Below, one piece after another: positions 1-8,205 of a stretch of DNA of 64,000 bases. The position numbers and the translations under genes are program-made. The notes under the pieces were generated by a model. The model had not been told where the DNA came from, did no database searches, and saw only the letters and a program-made list of their open reading frames with translations. The stretch is taken from the NCBI GenBank assembly GCA_005502925.1, contig SCPD01000002.1, positions 682,001 to 746,000 of the forward strand, written 5' to 3'. Each line of letters begins with the position of its first letter. The first letter of the stretch is position 1. The stretch is from Rhizobiales bacterium Y(2018). GTDB taxonomy: Bacteria > Pseudomonadota > Alphaproteobacteria > Rhizobiales > Aestuariivirgaceae.

Positions 1-249
1 GGCATGCTCACCGCCAGCTTCATCTCCACCATCCTCGGCACCCAGCTGCCGGGCTATGGCTGCATCTATCTCTCCCAGACTTTGCGCTTCAAGGCGCCGG
101 TCCGCATCGGCGACACGGTGCGTGCTTCGGCCCGCATCGCCTCGCTCGACCGCGACAAGCGCCGCGCGGCCCTCGACTGTTCCGTCTCGGTGGGCGATAA
201 GGTCGTGCTCGAAGGCGAAGCCCTCGTGCTCGTGCCTTCTCGCGGATGA
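1..249 (+). CDS. MaoC-like dehydratase, C-terminal part (truncated by window edge)
   Basis: The reading frame is open from the first base of the window and ends at TGA 247-249, so only the last 82 residues are visible. The segment with PVRIGDTVRASARI followed by alternating strand-like stretches is typical of the hot-dog fold of MaoC/(R)-specific enoyl-CoA hydratases, where this loop lies near the end of the domain. These enzymes hydrate trans-2-enoyl-CoA. The catalytic Asp/His segment would lie upstream and cannot be checked. The ribF start follows 22 bases later on the same strand, so the two may be co-transcribed. The substrate cannot be inferred. Confidence 0.65.
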   Translation, partial: GMLTASFISTILGTQLPGYGCIYLSQTLRFKAPVRIGDTVRASARIASLDRDKRRAALDCSVSVGDKVVLEGEALVLVPSRG

Positions 250-271
250 ACCAACCTTTTAGACTTGCCTG

Positions 272-1282
272 ATGACCACTAGGATCGTTGAAGCTGGGGC
301 ACCGCTCCCGGCGGAGTTGCGCGGCGCCGTCGTCGCCATCGGTAATTTCGACGGCGTCCATCGCGGCCACCAGCAATTGCTGGCCGCCGCCGAAGCGGAG
401 GCCCGGCGCCGCAATACCCATTGGGGCCTCGTCACCTTCGAGCCGCATCCGCGCACCTTCTTCCGCCCGGCCGAGCCGGCTTTCCGCCTCACCCCTTTGC
501 CTTTGAAGGCGCGCCTTGTCGCCGGTCTCGGCGCCAGCTTCACCGCGGTGCTCTCCTTCGATGCGGCGCTGGCGGCGATGGACCCCGAAGCCTTCGTCCG
601 CAAGGAATTGAGCGAGCGCTTGGGCGCCGCCCATGTCGTCACCGGTTATGATTTCCATTTCGGCCATGGCCGCAAGGGCACGCCCGAGACGATGCGCGAG
701 CTCGGCCGGCAATTGGGTTTCGGCGTCACGGTGATCGACCAGGTGACCGATGATGACGGCTTCGCGCCATTCTCCTCGAGCGCCATCCGCGACTCGCTGC
801 GCCATGGCCATGTGAACGAGGCCGCCCGCCAGCTCGGCTATTGGTGGACGGTGATGGGCGAGGTGGTGCAGGGCGATCAGCGCGGCCGCACCATCGGATT
901 TCCGACGATCAATATCGTGCTGCCCGACGGGGCCGAGCCCTTTCAGGGTATCTATGCGGTGCGGGTGCGCGATGTCGGCTCAGCCAGCGCGCCGCGCTGG
1001 AAGGGGGCCGGCTATTTCGGCCGCCGCCCCACTTTCGCCAGCGAGAAGACCTTCCTCGAAGTATTCCTCTTCGGCTTCAGCGGCGATCTCTACGGCAAGA
1101 CGATGCTGGTCGAATTCATCGATCTCATTCGTCCCGACCGGCGCTTCGACACGATCGACGACCTGGTGGCGCAGATGAAGCTCGATTGCGCCGAGGCCGA
1201 ACGCCGGCTCGACGCGGCGGATCAGAGCCCCATGCTTTCCGCTTTCCCGCTGGCCAAGGCGCAGAAGGCCGGCACGCTCTAA
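272..1282 (+). CDS. ribF: Bifunctional riboflavin kinase/FMN adenylyltransferase
   Basis: Makes FMN from riboflavin and ATP, then FAD from FMN. The 336-residue product has the usual length for RibF. The N-terminal adenylyltransferase half shows VVAIGNFDGVHRGHQQ near residues 25-40 (the nucleotide-binding HxGH-type motif), GYDFHFGHGRKG near 127 and SSSAIRDSLRHG near 169. The C-terminal riboflavin kinase half shows GDQRGRTIGFPTINI near 200 and the GYFGRRPTF segment near 248. The start ATG lies 22 bases after the preceding stop. The enzyme is cytosolic and supplies flavins used by several gene products in this window. Confidence 0.97.
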   Translation: MTTRIVEAGAPLPAELRGAVVAIGNFDGVHRGHQQLLAAAEAEARRRNTHWGLVTFEPHPRTFFRPAEPAFRLTPLPLKARLVAGLGASFTAVLSFDAALAAMDPEAFVRKELSERLGAAHVVTGYDFHFGHGRKGTPETMRELGRQLGFGVTVIDQVTDDDGFAPFSSSAIRDSLRHGHVNEAARQLGYWWTVMGEVVQGDQRGRTIGFPTINIVLPDGAEPFQGIYAVRVRDVGSASAPRWKGAGYFGRRPTFASEKTFLEVFLFGFSGDLYGKTMLVEFIDLIRPDRRFDTIDDLVAQMKLDCAEAERRLDAADQSPMLSAFPLAKAQKAGTL

Positions 1283-1300
1283 GATATCAAATTCACACAT

Positions 1301-1335
1301 CTTCTCCTTCCTACGCGAAGCGGGGGAAGGAGAAG
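1301..1335. repeat. Intergenic palindrome, CTTCTCC family
   Basis: An 11-base arm CTTCTCCTTCC (1301-1311) is matched by GGAAGGAGAAG (1325-1335) around a 13-base loop. It lies 18 bases after the ribF stop and has no T-run on either side that would mark it as a classical terminator. It resembles the palindromes at 32650, 45105, 45242, 51685 and 54666, which also begin CTTCTCC or CCTCTCTCC, so it probably belongs to a dispersed intergenic palindrome family. Confidence 0.7.
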
Positions 1336-1393
1336 GGTGGTGCCTTTCGAATTTCCTCTTTGCAATTGTCGGAGCCGCTGTCATTTTGCGGTG

Positions 1394-1762
1394 ATGATGA
1401 CACGCACCCTCGCCGCCATTCTGCTGTCGCTGACCTTGTGGGTTCCGCAGGCCTTCGCCGCCGACCGGCTCGATGGGCGCGAGATGCGCAAGGTGATGCC
1501 CGGCAACTGGTCGGGCACCTGGAAGGGCTCTTCGCTCGTGCTGTCGATCGGCGCCGATGGATCCGTCAAAGGCACCTATAACGGCATCAACGCCACCGGT
1601 AGCTGGTCGGTCAAGCGGGCGCATGACGGCGACCGGATATGCCTGACCTTCTCGGCGGTCGTCAGCGCGACGAAATGCGGCGAGCTGTTCCGCCGAGGCA
1701 ATAATTCCGTCTATGGCTATATCAACCATGACAAGCCGCGCCTTTATCTGCGGCGAAGCTAG
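1394..1762 (+). CDS. Small secreted protein of unknown function
   Basis: The protein has 122 residues from the chosen ATG. It opens with a clear signal peptide (MMTRTLAAILLSLTLWVPQA, cleavage expected after FAA). The mature part contains GNWSGTWKGSSLVLSIG, then short beta-like segments (GTYNGINATGSWSVK), two cysteines and a basic end. The repeated Gly-Trp/Thr pattern suggests a small beta-barrel or lipocalin-like fold, but I recognise no family. The open frame extends 57 bases upstream; the internal ATG was chosen because it begins the signal peptide. The gene converges on the lysR gene, with 5 bases between the stops. Confidence 0.6.
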   Translation: MMTRTLAAILLSLTLWVPQAFAADRLDGREMRKVMPGNWSGTWKGSSLVLSIGADGSVKGTYNGINATGSWSVKRAHDGDRICLTFSAVVSATKCGELFRRGNNSVYGYINHDKPRLYLRRS

Positions 1763-1767
1763 AGCCT

Positions 1768-2676
1768 CTATGGAAATCGGACATTGTCCGCCAGATAATC
1801 GAGCAAGGCTCTGACGCGCGCGGGCAGGTGCCCGCCCTGGCCGACATAAACCGCATACATCGTCTCGATATCGCCGGGATTGTAATTCTCCAACAGGGGT
1901 ACGAGCCGCCCGGCCTCGATGTCGCGGGTGATATGGAAGCTCGACAGCCGCGCCAGGCCGAGGCCTGACAGCACGAGCTGGCGCAGCGCCTCGCCGTCGC
2001 TCACCAGCGCATTGCCGGTGAGCGGCAAGGTCGTGCTTCCGCCATGCCCGTCGGTGAAGGGCCAACCTTCGATATGGCGGGTGAAGCAGAAGCCGAGCTG
2101 ATTGTGCCTTTCGAGATCGGCGATCTGTTCCGGCGTGCCGTGTTTTGCGAGATAGTCAGGTGCGGCCACGATGATCATCCGACTGTCGCCGAGCTTGCGC
2201 GCGATGAGGCGCGACTCCCGCAACGGGCCGGTACGGATGGCGATGTCGGCGCGCTCCTCGATGAGATCGACCACCCGGTCGGTGAGCGCGACATCGACCT
2301 TGATCTTGGGATAAAGCGCCAGAAATCCCGGCAGCAGCGGCAGCATGTAGTGTATCCCGAAGGGGACATTGCTGTTGATGCGCAACTGCCCCTGCGGCTC
2401 GGCGCCGGCCGCCGCCTCGCGTTCGGCGGTGTTGAGATCCTCGAGGATCTGCCGGCCGCGCTCGAGGAAGGACGCGCCCTCGGCGGTGAGCTCGAGCCTG
2501 CGGGTCGAGCGGTTGATGAGCCGCACACCCAGCCGGCTTTCGAGCCTGGCGACGAGCTTGCTCACCGCCGAGGGCGTCATGTGGAAGGCGCGGGCGGCGG
2601 CCGAGAAGCCACCCAGCTCGACGGCCCGGACGAAGACCTCGATCTCGCCCGAGCGGTTGACGTCGAGCCGGCTCAC
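1768..2676 (-). CDS. LysR-family transcriptional regulator
   Basis: A 302-residue protein of standard LysR length. The N-terminal winged helix-turn-helix is clear: EVFVRAVELGGFSAAARAF then MTPSAVSKLVARLESRLGVR (about residues 13-51), followed by RSTRRLELTAEG. The remaining 200 residues form the periplasmic-binding-protein-like effector domain. Its start overlaps the end of the flavin-oxidase-like gene by 4 bases (ATGA), so the two form one transcription unit. The unit is divergent from the MFS transporter at 3354, so the likely role is control of that transporter and its reductase neighbour. The inducer is unknown. Confidence 0.9.
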   Translation of the reverse strand: MSRLDVNRSGEIEVFVRAVELGGFSAAARAFHMTPSAVSKLVARLESRLGVRLINRSTRRLELTAEGASFLERGRQILEDLNTAEREAAAGAEPQGQLRINSNVPFGIHYMLPLLPGFLALYPKIKVDVALTDRVVDLIEERADIAIRTGPLRESRLIARKLGDSRMIIVAAPDYLAKHGTPEQIADLERHNQLGFCFTRHIEGWPFTDGHGGSTTLPLTGNALVSDGEALRQLVLSGLGLARLSSFHITRDIEAGRLVPLLENYNPGDIETMYAVYVGQGGHLPARVRALLDYLADNVRFP

Positions 2677-3248
2677 GACGCCATCTGATCCTCGGGCTCA
2701 TCCAGCAAGCCAGTTGGCAGGCCGTCCATGCTGGTGAGGTTCTTCTCGCGCCAATAGGCATCGAGACCCTCCTGGCCTTTGGCTTCGGCCCAGCGGTCGA
2801 GATTGGGCCGCTCGGCGCGGTAGTCGTAGAGCGGCACGGCATAGCCGCAGGAGGTCTGCACCAGATCGATGTCGAGGCGGATGATCTGGCGGGCGCCCAA
2901 GGGCTCCTCGCCGCCATAATGCTCGGCGAGCAGGCTCAGATATTCCGGGCTGTTGCGCCTTATCATGCGGCCCTGGCCATAAAGGCGCAGGATCACCGGC
3001 GGCCCGTCAAAGGCGCAGAACATGATGGTGAGCCGCCCGTCGGCCAGGAGATGCGCCGCCGTCTCATTGCCGCTGCCGGTACGGTCGAGATAGATGGCGG
3101 TCAGATCATCGAGGAGGCGCAGTGCCTCGGTCGAGCGCGGCGAGACATTGACCCGCGTGCCTTCCGCCGCCGAAGCGGTGAAGAAGATGTGCTGGCGTGC
3201 GATGAACTTCCGGTGGGGCTCTTCGATGCGGGAGAATTGCTTGGCCAT
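2673..3248 (-). CDS. Pyridoxamine 5'-phosphate oxidase-like flavin protein
   Basis: A 191-residue protein with the look of the PNPOx-like FMN-binding split barrel. The segments HIFFTASAAEGTRVNVSPRS near residue 22, AIYLDRTGSGNETAAHL near 54 and LTIMFCAFDGPPVILRLYG near 73 correspond to strands and FMN phosphate-binding positions of this fold. Members of this subgroup are usually annotated as general pyridoxamine 5'-phosphate oxidase family proteins, with undefined substrates. It is the first gene of a two-gene minus-strand operon with the LysR gene and is divergent from the MFS gene. Confidence 0.8.
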   Translation of the reverse strand: MAKQFSRIEEPHRKFIARQHIFFTASAAEGTRVNVSPRSTEALRLLDDLTAIYLDRTGSGNETAAHLLADGRLTIMFCAFDGPPVILRLYGQGRMIRRNSPEYLSLLAEHYGGEEPLGARQIIRLDIDLVQTSCGYAVPLYDYRAERPNLDRWAEAKGQEGLDAYWREKNLTSMDGLPTGLLDEPEDQMAS

Positions 3249-3281
3249 AGTGAATTGAACTCACAAATCCTGTTCCATTAT

Positions 3282-3301
3282 GCATTCTAGTTCATGAATG
3301 C
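3282..3301. promoter_or_regulatory. Inverted repeat in the divergent regulator/MFS promoter region
   Basis: GCATTC and GAATGC flank 8 bases. The site lies 33 bases upstream of the flavin-oxidase start (3248, minus strand) and 52 bases upstream of the MFS start (3354, plus strand). A second imperfect dyad, GTGA-N7-TCAC, lies at about 3250-3264. LysR proteins usually bind dyads in the gap between themselves and a divergent target, so these are candidate operators. This is an inference from position and symmetry only. Confidence 0.4.
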
Positions 3302-3353
3302 GAGGCCGTCCATCTAAAGCCCATTCGGCATCGGGCCGGAAGTGGGATAGATC

Positions 3354-4535
3354 ATGCCTCTTGCACTTTATGCGCTCACCGCCGGCGCTTTTGGAATAGG
3401 CGTCACCGAATTCGTCATCATGGGCCTCCTGATCGAGGTGTCGGGAGACTTGGGCGTCTCCATTCCGGCCGCCGGCCTTCTCATCTCGGGCTATGCTCTG
3501 GGTGTGGTGCTGGGTGCCCCCATCCTCACCATGGCGACCAGCCGCTGGCCACGCAAAAGCGTGCTCCTGGCGCTGATGGCCATCTTCATCCTGGGCAATG
3601 CCGCCGCGGCCATGGCGCCCGGCTACGGGACCTTGATGGCGGCCCGCATCCTCACCGCCTTCGCCCATGGCACCTTTTTCGGCGTTGGCTCTGTCGTGGC
3701 GACCGGCCTCGTCGCTCCCGACAAGAAGGCCTCCGCCATCGCCATCATGTTCACCGGGTTGACCGTCGCCACCATCCTGGGCGTGCCTTTCGGCACCTGG
3801 CTCGGCCAACTGGCCGGCTGGCGCTCGACCTTCTGGGCGGTGACGGTGGTCGGCCTCGCGGCCTTCGCGGTGATCTGGGCTTTCGTCCCGCGCGATACGG
3901 CGCCTGAGCAGCAGAGCAGCTTCCGCAACGATCTCGCGGTGTTCCGCCGGCCGCAGGTCCTTCTCGGCCTGCTCACGACGGTGCTGGGTTACGCCGGCGT
4001 CTTCGCTGTCTTCACCTATATCGCGCCGATCCTCACCCGCATCTCCGGCTACTCCGAATCCGCCGTGTCGCCGCTGATGCTGCTCTTCGGCGCCGGGCTT
4101 CTGATCGGCAATCTGGCCGGCGGCAAGCTCGCCGACCGCAAGCTCACCCCCACGCTCATCGGCAGCCTGATCACGCTGACTTTGGTGCTGGGCCTGATGA
4201 GCTTCGCCATTCATGACCGCATCGCTTCCGCGCTCTTTGTCTTCCTGCTCGGCGCCGCCGCTTTCGCGACCGTCGCGCCCCTGCAGATGTGGGTGCTGGA
4301 GAAGGCCGCGGGCGCCGGCCAGAATCTCGCTTCGAGCTTCAACATCGCCGCCTTCAATCTCGGCAATGCCGGTGGCGCGTGGCTGGGTGGCGTCGTCATC
4401 GATCAGGGGCCGGGTCTCGTTTTCGTCACCTGGGCGGCAGCGCTCGTCACTCTGTCGGGCCTCGTCGTCGCTTTCATCGCGCTCTGGCTTGATGCCGGCA
4501 AACGCCGCGCCGTCTGCCCGGCGCCGGCCGAATGA
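3354..4535 (+). CDS. MFS transporter, DHA1-type drug/metabolite efflux
   Basis: A 393-residue, 12-helix major facilitator. It begins MPLALYALTAGAFGIGVTEF, the characteristic helix 1 of the AraJ/YdhP-like DHA1 group, with the conserved motif D-like GTEF variant (GVTEF). RWPRKSVLL in the first cytoplasmic loop is the motif A position. Such proteins are proton-driven inner-membrane exporters of drugs, sugars or metabolites. It is divergent from the LysR gene. The reductase at 4550 follows with only 14 bases between them, so the pair is probably one operon controlled by the divergent LysR protein. Confidence 0.9.
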   Translation: MPLALYALTAGAFGIGVTEFVIMGLLIEVSGDLGVSIPAAGLLISGYALGVVLGAPILTMATSRWPRKSVLLALMAIFILGNAAAAMAPGYGTLMAARILTAFAHGTFFGVGSVVATGLVAPDKKASAIAIMFTGLTVATILGVPFGTWLGQLAGWRSTFWAVTVVGLAAFAVIWAFVPRDTAPEQQSSFRNDLAVFRRPQVLLGLLTTVLGYAGVFAVFTYIAPILTRISGYSESAVSPLMLLFGAGLLIGNLAGGKLADRKLTPTLIGSLITLTLVLGLMSFAIHDRIASALFVFLLGAAAFATVAPLQMWVLEKAAGAGQNLASSFNIAAFNLGNAGGAWLGGVVIDQGPGLVFVTWAAALVTLSGLVVAFIALWLDAGKRRAVCPAPAE

Positions 4536-4549
4536 GAGGAGAGATGATC

Positions 4550-5602
4550 ATGAATAAGGGAACCGCTCTTATTGCCGGCGCGCAAGGCATCATCGGCCGC
4601 AATCTCATCACCGAGCTTAAAGCCCAAGGCGGCTGGGACATAATTGGCCTGTCGCGCCGCGGCGGCGCTGATGACGAAAACGTCAGGCAGATTGCGGTCG
4701 ATCTGCTCGACCCTGACGACACACGGCGCAAGCTGGCACCACTCACCGCCGTCACCCATGTCTTTTATGCCGCCTATCAGGAGCGCGGCAGCTGGGCCGA
4801 GCTGGTGGCGCCCAATGTCGCGATGCTCGCCAATCTCCTCGACGGTATCGAGGCGGCGGCACGCGGTCTGCGCCATGTGAGCCTCATGCAGGGCTACAAG
4901 GTCTATGGCGCGCATCTCGGGCCCTTCAAGACGCCGGCGCGCGAGACCGACCCGCCGCCCATGCCGCCTGAATTCAATATCGACCAGCAGCGCCTTCTCG
5001 AAACACGCCAGCACGGCAAGGCCTGGAGCTGGTCGGCGCTCAGGCCCAGCGTGGTCGGCGGTGTGGCGCTCGGCAATCCGATGAATCTGGCGGTCGCCAT
5101 CGCTGTCTATGCATCGACGTCGAAGGAGCTGGGATTGCCGTTGCGGTTTCCGGGCAAGCCCGGCGCCTATGACAAGCTCATCGAGATGACCGATTCAGGC
5201 TTGCTCGCCCGCGCCACGATCTGGGCGGCGCGTGAGCCCGGCGCCGCCAACCAGGCCTTCAACATCAACAATGGCGATCTCTTCCGCTGGAACGACATGT
5301 GGCCGAAGCTGGCCCGCTACTTCGACATGGATGTGGCGCCGCCTTTGCCGTTGCAGCTCAGCACCGTGATGGCCGACAAGGAGCCGCTGTGGAATGCAAT
5401 GGTCGAGAAGCACGGCCTCACGCCCACACCCTACAAGGATGTCTCGTCCTGGCCTTTCGCCGACTTCGTCTTCTCCTGGGACTATGATTTCTTCGCCGAT
5501 GGCGGCAAAGCCCGCCGCTCCGGCTTCCATGACTATGTCGACAGCGAGGAGATGTTCTTGCGGATCTTCGCCGATCTGCGGCGGCAGCGGATCATTCCTT
5601 GA
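4550..5602 (+). CDS. NAD(P)-dependent reductase of the PRISE-like extended SDR family
   Basis: A 350-residue extended short-chain dehydrogenase. The Rossmann motif is ALIAGAQGIIGRNLITEL near residue 5, followed by GLSRRGG, an arginine pair that usually selects NADP. Instead of the classical YxxxK it has QGYKVYGAHLG near residue 115, as in the PRISE family (progesterone 5-beta-reductase/iridoid synthase-like). Those enzymes reduce activated C=C bonds in enones. The start ATG at 4550 was preferred to ATG 4532 or 4544 because AGGAG (4537-4541) sits 8 bases before it. The bacterial substrate is unknown. It may act on, or detoxify, compounds also handled by the adjacent MFS pump. Confidence 0.75.
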   Translation: MNKGTALIAGAQGIIGRNLITELKAQGGWDIIGLSRRGGADDENVRQIAVDLLDPDDTRRKLAPLTAVTHVFYAAYQERGSWAELVAPNVAMLANLLDGIEAAARGLRHVSLMQGYKVYGAHLGPFKTPARETDPPPMPPEFNIDQQRLLETRQHGKAWSWSALRPSVVGGVALGNPMNLAVAIAVYASTSKELGLPLRFPGKPGAYDKLIEMTDSGLLARATIWAAREPGAANQAFNINNGDLFRWNDMWPKLARYFDMDVAPPLPLQLSTVMADKEPLWNAMVEKHGLTPTPYKDVSSWPFADFVFSWDYDFFADGGKARRSGFHDYVDSEEMFLRIFADLRRQRIIP

Positions 5603-5654
5603 GGCCGCTCAGTTCATAGTTGAGTAAGCAAGGGATTGTAGAGTTCGGTCATCC

Positions 5655-6398
5655 ATGCGCGGTTGGACGGGCAAAACTCTGACGAGACGGGCTCCTTGGC
5701 TGAAGGGGCTGTACCCCTATTCTGTGGCAATCTACTTCGCCGCCACTGCTGCGCTGCTTGTCGAGTTCAACTGGAATCTGATCCTTTTCTTCATCGTCAT
5801 CGGCCTCCTTGTTGACTTGTTGGTGAAGATCGACAACAGGATTTCGCTCTATGCCAGCCTGGCCTGTCTCCTCGGGCTGGTGTTCGTTGCATATTACATC
5901 ATCCGCTTTCATCTTTTGCCAAGCGAGGTAACCTGCTTGCCGCTGGATATTTGTGTCCGCAGCAAGTACTTCGATAACCTCCCTGCCGGACAGGTTTCGT
6001 CAGCCGCTATGCTGAAGGCCGGGATCGTGGATGTGCTGAAGCTGTTGTCGATTGGGGGCCTGTGCTTTCTCTTCATTGCCCACGTCGCGCAAAGGAATGT
6101 GCGGCTCCCACCTATGCCTGAGGACCAAAAGGCGCCACTTCTGGTGATCGGGATGTCAGTCTTCCTAACAATTCTCGCTGTCTTGGCGATGACGGATCTT
6201 CCTAGGGGCATGAAGCGATTTCGCTTCGACTGGAGTCACGTAAGAGATCTGTCCGATGTCTACTTCACGTATTTCCTGGTTCCCGGTGGATTAGGTTACA
6301 TGTTCACGCTGATCGTGTGCGCGGTGGCGCTCATGAACTCGATTGACGAGGATAGTTTCTTCAATCGACCGTGGCCGGAAGCCGGTCGAGGAAGCTGA
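5655..6398 (+). CDS. Hypothetical integral membrane protein, lower GC
   Basis: A 247-residue protein with about six hydrophobic segments (near residues 20-40, 43-60, 65-85, 130-150, 165-185 and 210-232). I recognise no family. Base composition is visibly lower in G+C and codon use looser than in the flanking genes, which suggests recent acquisition. Its last 38 bases overlap the end of the convergent alpha/beta hydrolase gene on the other strand. The segment between the third and fourth helices contains a pair of cysteines (CLPLDICVRSKYF), which may form a disulfide in an extracytoplasmic loop. Confidence 0.55.
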   Translation: MRGWTGKTLTRRAPWLKGLYPYSVAIYFAATAALLVEFNWNLILFFIVIGLLVDLLVKIDNRISLYASLACLLGLVFVAYYIIRFHLLPSEVTCLPLDICVRSKYFDNLPAGQVSSAAMLKAGIVDVLKLLSIGGLCFLFIAHVAQRNVRLPPMPEDQKAPLLVIGMSVFLTILAVLAMTDLPRGMKRFRFDWSHVRDLSDVYFTYFLVPGGLGYMFTLIVCAVALMNSIDEDSFFNRPWPEAGRGS

Positions 6399-7176
6399 GC
6401 AGCGTTTCATTGAACAGATCGGGCCGCTGCAGCGGCGCGAAATGGCTGACGCCCTCGAGCAGGATGAACCGGGCGCCGGGAATGCTGCGCGCCAGATATT
6501 CGGCATGCTCGCGTTTGATGAATTCGTCGCGCTCGCTCTGCACGATCGCCACCGGCACCGTGATGCGGGCGAGTTCCATCGGCCCGTAATTAGGCTCGGT
6601 CCTCATCATCTGGCTGACGGCGGCGACGAAATCGTCGAATGCATCGGGCGTCGCCGACAGGCTGGCATAGTCCTTGGCATGGCGCGAGAAACAGCGCCCG
6701 AGGAGCGGATCGCTTTCATCGATCTCCTTGGTGCCGCTTGGATCCATGTTGCAACCGAAGAAGAAGACGCCGTTGGCGCGAAGGGGCGCCTTCATGGCGA
6801 GGACGAGCGCGATGCAAGCGCCGTCGCTCCAGCCGACCAAGGCCGCTTTGGCGATCGCGAGCGTATCCATCACCGCGACGACATCGGAAGCCATCAGCTC
6901 ATAAGTGTAAGGCCTGCCGTCGCGGGTGCTGCTTCCATGGCCGCGGCTGTCGATGAGGAGCACGCGATAGCCGGCGGCCAGGAGGGTGGGGACCTGGGCG
7001 CCCCAATTGCCGCCATGGCCGAGACCGCCATGCAGCAGGATCACCGTCGGGCCTGAGCCATAGGACGAATACCAGATCCGGGCACCGTCATGCGTGACGA
7101 AGCCTTGCACATCGGCCGCGGGCAGCGGCTCGCCGCCTTCTGCCGCGAAGCGCGTCAGATCGTCGTCACGGCGCAA
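6361..7176 (-). CDS. Alpha/beta hydrolase
   Basis: The product has 271 residues from the chosen start. The fold signature is clear: VILLHGGLGHGGNWG (oxyanion HG), LIDSRGHGSST, then the nucleophile elbow VGWSDGACIA with the motif G-W-S-D-G carrying the serine. The acid is likely in IVQSERDEF and the base in GVSHFAP near the C terminus. The long open frame upstream runs inside the DUF4170 gene and is not credible there. The best start is TTG 7176, 4 bases after the DUF4170 stop and behind the purine-rich 3' end of that gene; a GTG a little downstream is an alternative. It is the last gene of the ubiA-pmbA-cysQ-DUF4170 operon. The substrate is unknown. Confidence 0.85.
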   Translation of the reverse strand: MRRDDDLTRFAAEGGEPLPAADVQGFVTHDGARIWYSSYGSGPTVILLHGGLGHGGNWGAQVPTLLAAGYRVLLIDSRGHGSSTRDGRPYTYELMASDVVAVMDTLAIAKAALVGWSDGACIALVLAMKAPLRANGVFFFGCNMDPSGTKEIDESDPLLGRCFSRHAKDYASLSATPDAFDDFVAAVSQMMRTEPNYGPMELARITVPVAIVQSERDEFIKREHAEYLARSIPGARFILLEGVSHFAPLQRPDLFNETLLSFLDRLPATVD

Positions 7177-7180
7177 CGCT

Positions 7181-7444
7181 TCAGCTCTTTTTCTTCTTCG
7201 TTGTATCGGTCGAGGGATCGAGCATGCGGTGCAGATGCACGATGAAATAGCGCATCTGGGCGTTGTCGATGGTCTCGCGGGCTTTGGTGAGCCAGGCCTT
7301 CTGGGCCGTCTCGAAATTCGGATAGATGCCGACGATGTCGAGCCCCGCGACATCCTTGAAGGTGATGCCGTCGAGATCGGTGAGTTCGCCGCCGAAGACC
7401 AGATGAAGAAGCTGTTCCGGCTGTTTCTTGGGTGACTTGCTCAT
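7181..7444 (-). CDS. DUF4170 family protein
   Basis: An 87-residue protein with HLVFGGELTDLDGITFKDV, then IVGIYPNFETAQKAW and RYFIVHLHRMLDP, the pattern of the small DUF4170 family found next to cysQ in Rhizobiales. It ends in a lysine run (KKKKS). The start overlaps the cysQ stop by 4 bases (ATGA), so it is translationally coupled. No biochemical function is established for the family. Its constant proximity to cysQ hints at a role connected with bisphosphate nucleotide or sulfur metabolism. Confidence 0.85.
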   Translation of the reverse strand: MSKSPKKQPEQLLHLVFGGELTDLDGITFKDVAGLDIVGIYPNFETAQKAWLTKARETIDNAQMRYFIVHLHRMLDPSTDTTKKKKS

Positions 7445-8205
7445 GATGGTGAAAGATGCTCCAGAAGTTTCGCCTGCAACCGCGGCGATGTGGCCACGTA
7501 ATTTTCCTGCCGCGTCAAAGCGCGGTTGTAGATAAATGCTTTTCCGCTCAATCCGGTGACGATGCCTCCCGCTTCGTGCACCAGAAGGTCGCCCGCCGCA
7601 AGGTCCCAGTCATGCTTGGGCGTGGTCGAGAGTGCCGCGTCGAGCTTGCCTTCCGCCACGAAAGCGAGCCGCAAGGCGAGCGGTATGTTGCCGCTCGGCA
7701 CCGCCTCGACTGGCGCCTGGGCCTGAAGCTGCTTCAAGGCCGAGACATTGCCGAGGACGCGGGCGCCGGCGAGGCTGGCGGTGCCGATGATGTGAAGCGG
7801 CCGGCCATTGAGCCTGGCGCCCTTGCCGGCCGCGGCCTCGTAGAAGTCGTCGGTCATCGGGCGGTAAATGGCGGCAAGCGTCGGCCGACCGTCGGTCAGC
7901 AGCGCCGCGGCCACGCACCATTCGTCCGCCCCATGGGTGAAGGCGCGCGTGCCGTCGATCGGATCGGCGATCCACACTTTCGCGCAGCCCAGACGGTCCG
8001 GCGTGTCCGGTGTTTCTTCCGATAGCCAGCCATAATCGGGCCTGGCGTCGTGGAGCCGCTCCTTCAGTACCTTGTCGACCGCGAGATCGGCCTCGGTGAC
8101 CGGCGAGCCGTCGCTCTTCGTCCAGTGTTTGACTTGTCCGAACAAGGAGCGGGCCAAAGCACCCGCTTCACGCACCGCACTGCCGAGAAGTTCAGCGTCC
8201 GCCAA
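7441..8205 (-). CDS. cysQ: 3'(2'),5'-bisphosphate nucleotidase (inositol monophosphatase family)
   Basis: A 254-residue protein with all the family motifs: WLSEETPDTPDRLG (metal-binding Glu), VWIADPIDGTRAFTHG (DPIDGT, metal and substrate binding near residue 81) and KHDWDLAAGDLLVHEAGG (WDxAAG near 205). CysQ hydrolyses 3'-phosphoadenosine 5'-phosphate, a by-product of sulfate assimilation. The start is TTG 8205: an in-frame TGA lies two codons upstream, and an AAGGA sequence sits 7 bases before the TTG. The gene overlaps the 3' end of pmbA by 14 bases, which implies coupled translation. Confidence 0.93.
   Translation of the reverse strand: MADAELLGSAVREAGALARSLFGQVKHWTKSDGSPVTEADLAVDKVLKERLHDARPDYGWLSEETPDTPDRLGCAKVWIADPIDGTRAFTHGADEWCVAAALLTDGRPTLAAIYRPMTDDFYEAAAGKGARLNGRPLHIIGTASLAGARVLGNVSALKQLQAQAPVEAVPSGNIPLALRLAFVAEGKLDAALSTTPKHDWDLAAGDLLVHEAGGIVTGLSGKAFIYNRALTRQENYVATSPRLQAKLLEHLSPS

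Noticed and set aside
7177-7353. N-terminal extension of the alpha/beta hydrolase
   Set aside because: The extension overlaps nearly all of the DUF4170 gene in another frame and has Ser/Arg-rich shadow composition.
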